From assembly GCF_023276405.1 (NCBI RefSeq), contig NZ_JALRMO010000001.1:8099501-8163500 (forward strand): a DNA stretch of 64,000 nt. The letters are read 5' to 3'. The stretch comes from Paenibacillus hamazuiensis. Its GTDB lineage: Bacteria; Bacillota; Bacilli; Paenibacillales; NBRC-103111. The notes below the pieces were generated by a model. The model saw only the letters and a list, made by a program, of their open reading frames with translations, searched no databases and was not told where the DNA came from. Below are positions 17,190 through 26,366 of the stretch, piece after piece; position 1 is the first letter of the stretch, and each line of letters starts with the position of its first letter. The translations under genes and the position numbers were made by a program.

Positions 17190-18035
17190 TCACGGCCGGC
17201 TGCGGCGCCGGCGCTTGCCTGATGTTGAAGCGGCTGCCGCCGCTTCTTGGATCCAAGCGTCCGGGGCGGCAGACATGCCGGGCTTGCTTGCTGCAGCCGG
17301 CTTGCCGGCGGTTTCCGTTTTGGCTGCCGCCGTCTCCGCCGCGAATCCCTCCACCACGTGCGCATATTCCGCCACCGCCTGCTCGCCGAGCGGACTAAGC
17401 CGATAAACCCCGCGTTCCACACGCTGAAACCAGCGGTAATAATTTTTTTGCAGCAGTCCCGCCGCTTTCGCATTTCCCGTCAGCTCTTTGAGCTGTCTTG
17501 GGCTCATCGGACCGTGCCGCTTCAGCAGAGAGGCGCAGTGCAGCGCCTTTTCCCGGTACGACGTGACTAGCTTGCGCCTTGTGCTTCCGCCCACGTTGTA
17601 ATCGGCTGTCCGCTCCTTAAACTCCTGCACGACAAGCCGGGCTGCCCGTTTGTTCGGGCGGGGCATATACGCTTCCGGATGGCAGACGATCTCCACCTTC
17701 GGCTTGCGCGTTTTATAAAACTGCACCGTCATCACCCCGAGTCCGAGCATCCGGCATAGCTTGCGGATATCGGTCCAGGTTGCGCCATGCGGCGCTTTTC
17801 CTTTGCTGGGCAGCTCGAAGGCGACGTACACGTTCGGGCTGAGCCGCAGCCTGTCGATGGCCTGCAGCAGCAAGGGGATGTTGAAGCTTTTTTTCAGCTC
17901 GATCACCACCGGCTCCTCCTCTCCCCGAATGGCGACGACATCGCAATGATGAACCTCCCCGCGCACATCGTACCCAAGTGCTTCCCAATATGCTTTAACC
18001 GGCGCATACAGCTCCGTTTCGCTTCGAATGGCCAT
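17190..18035 (-). CDS. DUF2161 family protein with PD-(D/E)XK-like nuclease core
   Basis: 281 residues from ATG 18035, nine bases after GGAAGGAAG; in-frame codons further upstream overlap the next promoter region. The N-terminal half has the layout of a restriction-endonuclease-like fold: GYDVRGEVHHCDVVAIRGEE (Asp) followed by PVVIELKKSF (E-x-K). The rest includes a conserved YRWFQRVERGVYRLS segment resembling a winged helix. The last 50 residues are Ala-rich and end in RRRRS, of low complexity. The family is annotated as putative phosphodiesterase or nuclease; no function is proven to my knowledge. Convergent with fabF. Confidence 0.75.
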   Translation of the reverse strand: MAIRSETELYAPVKAYWEALGYDVRGEVHHCDVVAIRGEEEPVVIELKKSFNIPLLLQAIDRLRLSPNVYVAFELPSKGKAPHGATWTDIRKLCRMLGLGVMTVQFYKTRKPKVEIVCHPEAYMPRPNKRAARLVVQEFKERTADYNVGGSTRRKLVTSYREKALHCASLLKRHGPMSPRQLKELTGNAKAAGLLQKNYYRWFQRVERGVYRLSPLGEQAVAEYAHVVEGFAAETAAAKTETAGKPAAASKPGMSAAPDAWIQEAAAAASTSGKRRRRSRP

Positions 18036-18153
18036 GTAATGTGTCTTCCTTCCGAAAAATATGCGTAAACTTGCGATGGGAACGTTTTTTCTAGTGCCAT
18101 TATAGCATAAGTTTGTTACGATATTGGGAGATAGAAGGGAGAGTCGGTCAACC

Positions 18154-19479
18154 ATGTCCACTATAGAAAAATGGCTCGAAAGCCGCTTCGCATGCGGCTG
18201 CGGGCAAGAACACGCCGTACCGATCCGGCGCATCGTTATCGAGCCGGGCGCGCTGGACGCGATACCCGGGTACTTGCGGGAAAACCGCTACAATCGCGTG
18301 CTGCTGGTAGCGGACGAACATACGATGGAAGCGGCCGGACGCCGGCTGCTCGAGAAGCTGGCGGAGCCGCAGCCCGCAGGCGGAGGCATCTCCGCGAAGG
18401 TTTGCCTGCTGACGCCGGATGAGCAGGGCGACGTCGCCGCAAACGAAGAGGCGATCGTGCAAGTGCTGCTGGCGCTCGGCGACGACATCGGCGCCGTGCT
18501 GGCCGTCGGCTCCGGCACGATCCACGACATCGTGCGCTTTGCGTGCGACAAGACGAAACGCGCCTTTATTTCCGTACCGACGGCGCCTTCCGTCGACGGC
18601 TTCACTTCGGTCGGCGCGCCGCTGATCCTGCGCGGCTTCAAGCAGACGATCCCGGCGATCGCCCCGGAGGCGATGTTCGCCGACGTGAAGATCATGGCGA
18701 AGGCACCGCAGCCTTTGATTGCCGCCGGCTTCGGCGACATGCTCGGCAAGTTTACATCGCTTGCCGACTGGGAGCTCGGGCGCGAGCTGTTTGACGAAAG
18801 CTACTGCGAAACTGCCGCAGAGCTGACGCGGCAAGGGCTTCAGCTGTGCCTCGATCACCTGGACGACATTGCCCGCGGCAGCGAGCTCGGCGTCCGCAAG
18901 CTGATGGAGGGCCTCACGTTGTCCGGCTTCTCCATGCTGATGGTCGGCCACTCGCGGCCGGCTTCGGGGGCGGAGCATCATTTGTCGCATTATTGGGAGA
19001 TGACCTACCTGCGTGAAAAACGCCGCGCCCTGCTGCACGGCGCCAAAGTCGGCGTCGCCGCCGTGCTGATGGCGGAGCGCTACGCCCGGCTGGCCGCGAT
19101 GAGCCGCGACGAAGCGCTGGAGCGGCTGCGGACGAAGCCGCAGCCGGACCGCGCTCACGACGAGCGGCTCATCCGCGCCGCTTACGGCGCGATCGCCCCG
19201 CAGGTAATCGCGGAGAACTTCCCCGCCGCGGCGGGGGCCGCAGCACCGACGGACGACGGCAGCTTCGCCCAGCGGCTCGCCGAGCGCTGGGACGCTGTAA
19301 TGGCCATCGCCGGGCGCGTTCCGTCGCCCGAGCGCATGGCCGCTTGGCTCACGCAGGCGGGCGGCCATGCCCGCCCCGAGGAGCTGGGCATCGCCCCCGA
19401 CCTGCTGGCGGAAAGCCTGGAGAACGCGATTTTCGTCCGCAACCGGTTTACGGTGCTGCGGCTGATGCGCCATATATAG
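18154..19479 (+). CDS. araM: sn-glycerol-1-phosphate dehydrogenase (AraM/EgsA type)
   Basis: 441 residues from ATG 18154 behind GAAGGGAGAG. Iron-containing alcohol dehydrogenase fold: nucleotide-binding VLAVGSGTIHDIVRF, SVPTAPSVDGFTS, and metal ligands in GFGDMLGKFTSLADWELG, HSRPASGAEHHLSHYWEM and LLHGAKVG. It reduces dihydroxyacetone phosphate to glycerol-1-phosphate, in Bacillus the first step towards heptaprenylglyceryl phosphate lipids. Codon choice is very GC-rich here. Divergent from the DUF2161 gene, with overlap of their 5' regions only. A terminator follows. Confidence 0.9.
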   Translation: MSTIEKWLESRFACGCGQEHAVPIRRIVIEPGALDAIPGYLRENRYNRVLLVADEHTMEAAGRRLLEKLAEPQPAGGGISAKVCLLTPDEQGDVAANEEAIVQVLLALGDDIGAVLAVGSGTIHDIVRFACDKTKRAFISVPTAPSVDGFTSVGAPLILRGFKQTIPAIAPEAMFADVKIMAKAPQPLIAAGFGDMLGKFTSLADWELGRELFDESYCETAAELTRQGLQLCLDHLDDIARGSELGVRKLMEGLTLSGFSMLMVGHSRPASGAEHHLSHYWEMTYLREKRRALLHGAKVGVAAVLMAERYARLAAMSRDEALERLRTKPQPDRAHDERLIRAAYGAIAPQVIAENFPAAAGAAAPTDDGSFAQRLAERWDAVMAIAGRVPSPERMAAWLTQAGGHARPEELGIAPDLLAESLENAIFVRNRFTVLRLMRHI

Positions 19480-19510
19480 GAAGAAATCGGATTTGCTTTG
19501 CCGATATACG

Positions 19511-19541
19511 GCACCTCCAAGCCTTGGGAGGTGCTTTTTTA
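19511..19541 (+). terminator. Intrinsic terminator of araM
   Basis: Stem GCACCTCC/GGAGGTGC (19511-19518, 19527-19534) followed by T6. Confidence 0.93.
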
Positions 19542-19623
19542 TATGTGCGGCGGAGGCTGCAAGATTTTTTTTAAAACCCATTTTCGAAAATTTCGGGCAA
19601 GTTACGGAGGGAAAAGGCATAGG

Positions 19624-19939
19624 TATATAATACACTTCTTTATCGGGCGATGGACCGAACCTATGACGAAGAGGTCCGTAAGCTCTCTGTCATTAAGTTA
19701 TGTCACTTAAGCGGACACACGGGGTTAGCTTGAGAGCAAAGCGTTCTTATATGCGAGCGTTGTTTCGGCAGCTTAAGGGTAAATCTCAAAGGAACTCAAG
19801 CGGATCGAACCCTTACAACACCGGTTTTTTGCCGGGGAAGGATCCGGACGTCTTAACGTGCCGGCTTTACCGCGTAAAAACCCGGCTATCCTTACGATGC
19901 CGGCTTTCTCTCCTAGAAAGCCCTCAGGAGGTCAAGACT
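19624..19939 (+). promoter_or_regulatory. Long leader of prkA with hairpin facing the ribosome site
   Basis: A TATAAT-like -10 box lies near 19630. The roughly 310-nt leader contains several GC-rich hairpins. The last, 19902-19922, is a perfect 8-bp stem GGCTTTCT/AGAAAGCC with loop CTCCT; four bases later lies the SD AGGAGG (19926-19931), complementary to that loop. No protein-coding gene and no known riboswitch or T-box motif was recognised in 19542-19939. Confidence 0.5.
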
Positions 19940-21835
<1,896 letters not shown>

Positions 21836-21976
21836 CCTTCCTGTTTCCCCCGTTTGCCCCGGTCTGTGCAAAAGGCCGGTGCGGGCGGGGGATTTCCGTG
21901 TCTGCGTTCATAATCGGAACTGTTGCTGGGAAAACTACCCTTGCCCGAAACAACAACATAAGAGAGGTGTAGTCCC

Positions 21977-22120
21977 ATGTCGTACCGATGCTATCATTGT
22001 GAGAAGGCGACGCAGTCCGCCCACAGCATTACCGTCTATGGGAAAAGCGGCGTCGAAGAGCGGTTTGAGGTTCTTTGCAGCCCGTGTTATACCGAATGGC
22101 TTTTGTCGTTGAAAGGGTAA
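21977..22120 (+). CDS. Small Cys-rich protein (47 aa), zinc-ribbon-like
   Basis: 47 residues: MSYRCYHCEKATQSAHSITV, then YGKSGVEERFEVL and CSPCYTEWLLSLKG. Two CxxC pairs, about 26 residues apart, form a typical four-Cys zinc knuckle. The ATG has GAGAGGTG seven bases upstream, and the stop overlaps a strong terminator hairpin, which supports a real gene. It lies 141 bp after prkA. Function unknown; similar tiny zinc-binding proteins serve as adaptors or regulators. Confidence 0.7.
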   Translation: MSYRCYHCEKATQSAHSITVYGKSGVEERFEVLCSPCYTEWLLSLKG

Positions 22121-22147
22121 TGAAGGGGAGCGCTCCCCTTCATTTTT
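22119..22147 (+). terminator. Intrinsic terminator
   Basis: Perfect 12-bp stem AATGAAGGGGAG/CTCCCCTTCATT followed by TTT. A near-copy of this hairpin recurs at 22342-22374 (CCCAATGAAGGGG/CCCCTTCATTGGG), so the palindromic element between them is bracketed by two related hairpins. Confidence 0.85.
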
Positions 22148-22162
22148 ACTGTGACGGTAAAG

Positions 22163-22327
22163 AGACAGATGAATCCATTTGTCACGGGCGGGGGTTCCCC
22201 CTTCGGCCGCTCTTGAAATCGTGCGATATTTTAATTGAAAATAGCAGATGTAATCACACGATTTCAAAGGCGGCACGTAAACTCTCCGGGGGATACCCCT
22301 CGGCCCTGTCATGGGATTCATCCGTCT
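22163..22327. repeat. Palindromic element B, copy 1
   Basis: Nested inverted repeats: outer arms AGACAGATGAATCC / GGATTCATCCGTCT (22163-22176, 22314-22327), middle arms around GGGGGTTCCCCC and CCGGGGGATACCCC, inner arms TTGAAATCGTG and CACGATTTCAA. The second copy at 44852-45036 shares the inner and middle parts but has different, still self-complementary outer arms. Confidence 0.85.
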
Positions 22328-22386
22328 CGGATTTCCGTCCACCCAATGAAGGGGGAATCCTCCCCTTCATTGGGTAGAGTATATAT

Positions 22387-22423
22387 AAAAAACCTTCCAG
22401 CTTGTTTACTCGGAAGGTTTTTT
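22387..22423. terminator. Strong bidirectional terminator-like hairpin
   Basis: Perfect 12-bp stem AAAAAACCTTCC/GGAAGGTTTTTT with a 13-base loop, symmetric T runs on both strands. Confidence 0.85.
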
Positions 22424-22438
22424 AAACCGTGAGTCTCG

Positions 22439-22621
22439 TAACGGACACCACGGACCTTATTTGTACAAAAATGGGCATTCTTCAAGTTTAACGGACCCAG
22501 GCGCTCTTATTTCGCTACAATCGGCTCAAATCCACGTCATATGGATAAAATAACGTCCCTGGTGTCCGATACGGTTTCAATGTGCGCAAAAAGCGGTAAA
22601 TAACGTCCAGTCAGTCCGTTA
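22439..22621. repeat. Four-module palindromic repeat, locus 3
   Basis: Modules at 22439-22462 and 22489-22512 (direct) and 22548-22571 and 22598-22621 (inverted), all TA(A/T)CGG-N12-TTATTT. Periods 50 and 50 bp, centre 35 bp, total 183 bp, identical in geometry to locus 1 although the N12 parts are unrelated (here starting AC and often containing GGAC). Confidence 0.9.
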
Positions 22622-22647
22622 GCTTAGGGTCGTTAGGTGGAAGTTAC

Positions 22648-22916
22648 AGTAAAGCGTGTCCGCCGTTGGTTTTGCGTAAGCAAAACCATGGCAGACAAGC
22701 GCGGGCGCGAGGCACACTCAATCTCCCCCGGCACCGCGCAAGAAGTAAAGCGTGCCCGGCATAGGATTTTTTGACTGAAAGCAAAAAATCCATGCCGGGC
22801 AAACGCGAACTAGCAGCGAGCAGCCACGCAAACCGGGCGGGTCCAGGGCGCCCGAGCGCCTGGGGGCCCCCTGGAAGGGGGATTTAGGGGGGGGACCTCC
22901 TTGATTTAGGGGGTGG
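22648..22916. repeat. Hairpin-array repeat, copy 3
   Basis: One short unit (AGTAAAGCGTGTCC, stem GGTTTTGC/GCAAAACC) and one long unit (stem CCCGGCAT, GGATTTTTTG with complements), then the end block GGGTCCAGGGCGCCCGAGCG and two tails, GGGGGATTTAGGGGGGGG (22877-22894) and TTGATTTAGGGGGTGG (22901-22916). It ends 26 bp before the kinase stop codon. Confidence 0.87.
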
Positions 22917-22942
22917 ACCTCCCCGATTTCAGGGAGAGAGGA

Positions 22943-24490
22943 TCACTCCGCAATGGGAAACACGATGTCAACCGTCGTTCCTTTGTTCAGCTCACTTTCG
23001 ATGCGCATCTGGCCGCGGTGATTTTCGATGATTTTGAAGCTGACCATGAGCCCGAGCCCGGTGCCTTTTTCCTTCGTCGTGTAAAAAGGCTCGCCGAGCC
23101 GCGGGATTCGGTCCTCGGGGATGCCGCAGCCTTTGTCGATGCAGCGCACGACGATGTGGCGGTCGTCGTATTTTTTGGCCTGAATGATAATATCTCCGCC
23201 CTCGGGCATCGAATCGATCGAATTGTTCAATATGTTGATGAATACCTGTTTGATCTGATTCTCGTCGCAATTGATCGGCAGCAAATCTTCGTCCAGTTTC
23301 ATGATTATTTGCACGTTGTTCATAATCGCCTGCGAATTGAGGAGCGCCACCGTATTATGTAAGATCGGCCCGATCTGCTTGGGCTGGTATGATACCGATT
23401 GAGGTTTGGCGATGACGAGAAATTCGCTGACGATAAAATTGATCCGGTCCAGCTCGTCCAGCATAATGTCGAAATACGTTTTGAAGCCGCTCACCTTTGA
23501 ATCGAGCAGCTGCACAAAACCGCGCAGCGAAGTGAGAGGATTGCGGATTTCGTGGGCGACGCCTGCCGCGAGCTGGCCGACGATGGACAGCTTTTCCGAC
23601 TTGATCAGCATTTCTTCGGCCCGCTTGCTTTCGGTGATATCTTTGCCGATCATGTACGCCCCGGCGATTTCCCCGTTGACGACGATCGGCACGTTGATGG
23701 CGCTGAGCTCGACGGCCTGGCCGTTTTTGCCCAGAAAGCATATCTCGTAATGCTGCGTATCCCCCTGCAGCGTTTTTCCAAAATGAAACTGCCATCGGTT
23801 GATATGACCCGGAACGATCAAATGATCGATCGACTTGTGAAGCAGTTCCGCCGACGTATACCCGGTCATCCGCTCCATGGCGGGGTTAAGGCTGAGGACG
23901 TGCCCGTCCATATCGAAAGAACAAATCGGCTCAGGGTTATTTTCGAAGAGTGATTTGTACCGCTGCTCGCTTTCCTCCAGACGTTTCTCGGCTTTTTTCT
24001 TTTCGTAAATCGCATGGATCATCGCATAGGATCTGGCAAACCGGTCATCGGTGGCTTGCTCCATGATCGTTCTGAGCAGCTCGTCCGTTTCCGCCGTTTG
24101 CTTGGCTCCCATGTTTTTGCGGTTGACGCGGCGGAGCATCTCCATCACGTTGACGATATGCTCGCGGTGAATGCGGGCGGCGGAAGCGCTTTTCGTATCC
24201 GGGTCGGTCGATCTGCCGAAATAGACGGTTCCTTTTTTCAAATCGTATTCGCTGACGTGATTCATGTTGACGAGGTTCGTTTGGTCGATGAGACGGAAGC
24301 CCTCCTCGTACAACCATTCTTCAAACGCTTCGAGGGAAGCGTTCCAATAGTATTTTCCATCTTTTGTATGGATAATGAATTCTTTATTTCTTACGCTTTC
24401 GATTTTGACGGCTTCATCCGAGTTGATTATGAGTATTTCCGAGCCTTTTTTTCCATCGCGGGTAACTGGAATTTTCTGCATCCCATTCAT
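22943..24490 (-). CDS. Histidine kinase with N-terminal LytTR-like, PAS, HisKA and ATPase domains
   Basis: About 515 residues. Residues ~18-110 look like a LytTR DNA-binding domain (AVKIESVRNKEFIIHTKDGK, then GFRLIDQTNLVNMNHVSEYD). A coiled linker, then a PAS domain (~180-295), the H box LAAGVAHEIRNPLTSLRGF with His near 313, and an ATPase domain (NILNNSIDSMPEGG, DKGCGIPED, GTGLGLMVS). No membrane helix, so cytosolic. The HisKA motif is that of Bacillus sporulation kinases. No response regulator lies nearby, fitting a phosphorelay kinase. ATG 24490 is three bases, and ATG 24481 twelve bases, after AAGGAG; the start is uncertain between them. Confidence 0.85.
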   Translation of the reverse strand: MNGMQKIPVTRDGKKGSEILIINSDEAVKIESVRNKEFIIHTKDGKYYWNASLEAFEEWLYEEGFRLIDQTNLVNMNHVSEYDLKKGTVYFGRSTDPDTKSASAARIHREHIVNVMEMLRRVNRKNMGAKQTAETDELLRTIMEQATDDRFARSYAMIHAIYEKKKAEKRLEESEQRYKSLFENNPEPICSFDMDGHVLSLNPAMERMTGYTSAELLHKSIDHLIVPGHINRWQFHFGKTLQGDTQHYEICFLGKNGQAVELSAINVPIVVNGEIAGAYMIGKDITESKRAEEMLIKSEKLSIVGQLAAGVAHEIRNPLTSLRGFVQLLDSKVSGFKTYFDIMLDELDRINFIVSEFLVIAKPQSVSYQPKQIGPILHNTVALLNSQAIMNNVQIIMKLDEDLLPINCDENQIKQVFINILNNSIDSMPEGGDIIIQAKKYDDRHIVVRCIDKGCGIPEDRIPRLGEPFYTTKEKGTGLGLMVSFKIIENHRGQMRIESELNKGTTVDIVFPIAE

Positions 24491-24572
24491 CAACTCCTTG
24501 CTGTGTCTAAATCTATTATATATGAAAATAAACCGATTTCATCGCATTAATTGCAAGAAAAAAATGGAATTT

Positions 24573-25856
24573 TCAGTTCGTTGCATACAGTCCGATTAAG
24601 GCCATAAGCAGGGTAGGTACCGTCAAAACAAGACCTGTCCGAAAGTATGCGCCCCACGAAACCGCGATGCCTTTGCGGGACAAAATATGCAGCCAAATCA
24701 ACGTAGCAAGCGAGCCGATCGGCGTTATTTTCGGTCCGAGATCGCAGCCTATAACGTTGGCATAGATGAGAATTTCGCGAATGGGACCTTCCGCCGGGCT
24801 GCTATCGATGGCGAGAGCGCCGATCATCAGCGACGGGAGATTGTTCATTACCGAGGAGAGCAGCGCCGCCGTATAACCCATGCCGAGTGCAGCCGCCAGT
24901 TCGCCGTGCCGGGCGAAAGAAGCGAGCAAGCCGGAGAGCAAGTCCGTAAGGCCGGCATTTTTCAAGCCGTATACGACCAGGTACATACCGATCGAAAATA
25001 CAATAATAGACCAGGGCGCTTCCTTCAAAATAGCTTTGGCTTCCATCAGTTTTATTTTTTGTGCGAAAATGGAAAGGGCCGCCGCGGCTGCACCGGCTAT
25101 CAGGCAAACCGGAATGCCGGCCGATTCGGCAAATAAATACCCCAAAAACAGCAGGATGAGAACGATCAAAGAAAATCGGAACATTCCCTGATGTTTTATC
25201 GCTTCTCCCGGAATAGCCAGCTGTTTTGCGTCGAACGAGCCCGGAATTTGTTTGCGATAATATAGGAACAACGCCGCTGTGCTTGCCGCGAGCGAAAACA
25301 GATTGGGCACCAGCATTTTGGCTGCATATTGGCTGAAGCTGATATGAAAAAAGTCGGCGGAGATGATGTTGGTCAAGTTGCTGGTAATCAGCGGAAGGGA
25401 TGTCGTATCGGCGATAAACCCGCTGGCCATCACGAACGGAATGACCATTGTATCCGGCAGGCGAAGCGCACGTACTTGAGCAAGTACGATCGGGGTCAAA
25501 ATCAGTGCGGCTCCGTCATTGGCAAAGAAGCAGGATACGAACGCTCCGAGCAGAATGGTATATAAAAAGAGAAGCCTGCCGTTGCCGCGGGCCCAGCGTA
25601 TCACATGGAGGGAGCACCACTCGAAAAAGCCGAGCTCGTCCAAAATGAGCGACATCACAATCAGCGCAATAAAGGTCAGTGTGGCATTCCAGACGATCGA
25701 TGTGACTTCCGCGGCATCCGCCAAGGTGACGATTCCGCTGACGAGCGCGACAATGGCGCCGCATGCGGCAGACCAGCCGATATTAAGGCCGCGAGGCTGC
25801 CAAATGACCAAAGTCATCGTTACGCCGAAGACGGCAAATGCTCCCAAAAATAGCAT
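24573..25856 (-). CDS. arsB: ArsB-type arsenite/antimonite efflux transporter
   Basis: 427 residues, about 12 membrane helices. Diagnostic stretches: CFFANDGAALILTPIVLAQV, SGFIADTTSLPLITSNLTNI and NVIGCDLGPKITPIGSLATL, as in ArsB of arsenical resistance. It expels arsenite using the membrane potential. No arsR, arsC or arsA is within view, so regulation and the full resistance set are elsewhere or absent. ATG 25856 is preferred to the TTG twelve bases upstream because GGGGGA precedes it. Confidence 0.88.
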   Translation of the reverse strand: MLFLGAFAVFGVTMTLVIWQPRGLNIGWSAACGAIVALVSGIVTLADAAEVTSIVWNATLTFIALIVMSLILDELGFFEWCSLHVIRWARGNGRLLFLYTILLGAFVSCFFANDGAALILTPIVLAQVRALRLPDTMVIPFVMASGFIADTTSLPLITSNLTNIISADFFHISFSQYAAKMLVPNLFSLAASTAALFLYYRKQIPGSFDAKQLAIPGEAIKHQGMFRFSLIVLILLFLGYLFAESAGIPVCLIAGAAAAALSIFAQKIKLMEAKAILKEAPWSIIVFSIGMYLVVYGLKNAGLTDLLSGLLASFARHGELAAALGMGYTAALLSSVMNNLPSLMIGALAIDSSPAEGPIREILIYANVIGCDLGPKITPIGSLATLIWLHILSRKGIAVSWGAYFRTGLVLTVPTLLMALIGLYATN

Positions 25857-26237
25857 GGAATCCCCCAAATTCTGTAAAACGCATACTGTGACTCATTCAT
25901 TATATAGTGATAGGACGTTTCCGTAAATAATATTTTATAGGCCGATGCCGCAACCACGCCGTTATTTGAAAATGTGGTAAAATTCACAATCCATGTACGC
26001 AGGAAAAAGGATGGTCGTGTCGAATTTTGGAGACAAGCAGGAATGCCTTTTAATTATTTAGGTATAAAGGAGGAGATTCGTAAAATTTATACGACTTGTA
26101 TTTGATGTTGCCATGATGCCGCAGTTCTTATTTTTGCCCTTCAATTCCTGCTTGAGTAACTGTACGTTTGGCTATATAGGACTTTTTGCCTGATGGCCTG
26201 GAGAATTCGACTCTCCCGATAAAAATGTAGAAAAGCA

Positions 26238-26266
26238 TGTTCGAACGACGTGAAATGTAGTATAAT
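26238..26266 (+). promoter_or_regulatory. Promoter of the S-layer protein gene
   Basis: Perfect TATAAT at 26261-26266, 17 bp after a weak TGTTCG, about 100 bases before the start codon. The remaining part of 25857-26237 shows no gene; it contains an orphan AAAGGAGGAG at about 26068 and a GGAGA/TCTCC hairpin near 26201, but no recognisable riboswitch. Confidence 0.6.
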
Positions 26267-26366
26267 CATTCTGTCTCTTACCTTATTTTGGTGTCTCTTT
26301 TTGAGCTGCCCTTACTAGAGTAAGAGAATCGCTCATTGAAAACAACATAAGAGGAGGAACCAAGAC

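Noticed and set aside
18148-19635. Long open frame (495 codons) antisense to araM
   Set aside because: It arises from the GC-rich codon bias of araM, shows no recognisable domain, and the sense frame matches a known family.
19624-19939. T-box or known riboswitch before prkA
   Set aside because: No T-box antiterminator sequence or other known aptamer core could be found; only unspecific hairpins.
25900-26240. Riboswitch or small peptide gene before the SLH gene
   Set aside because: An orphan AAAGGAGGAG exists at about 26068, but no start codon with a sensible frame follows and no aptamer consensus was recognised.
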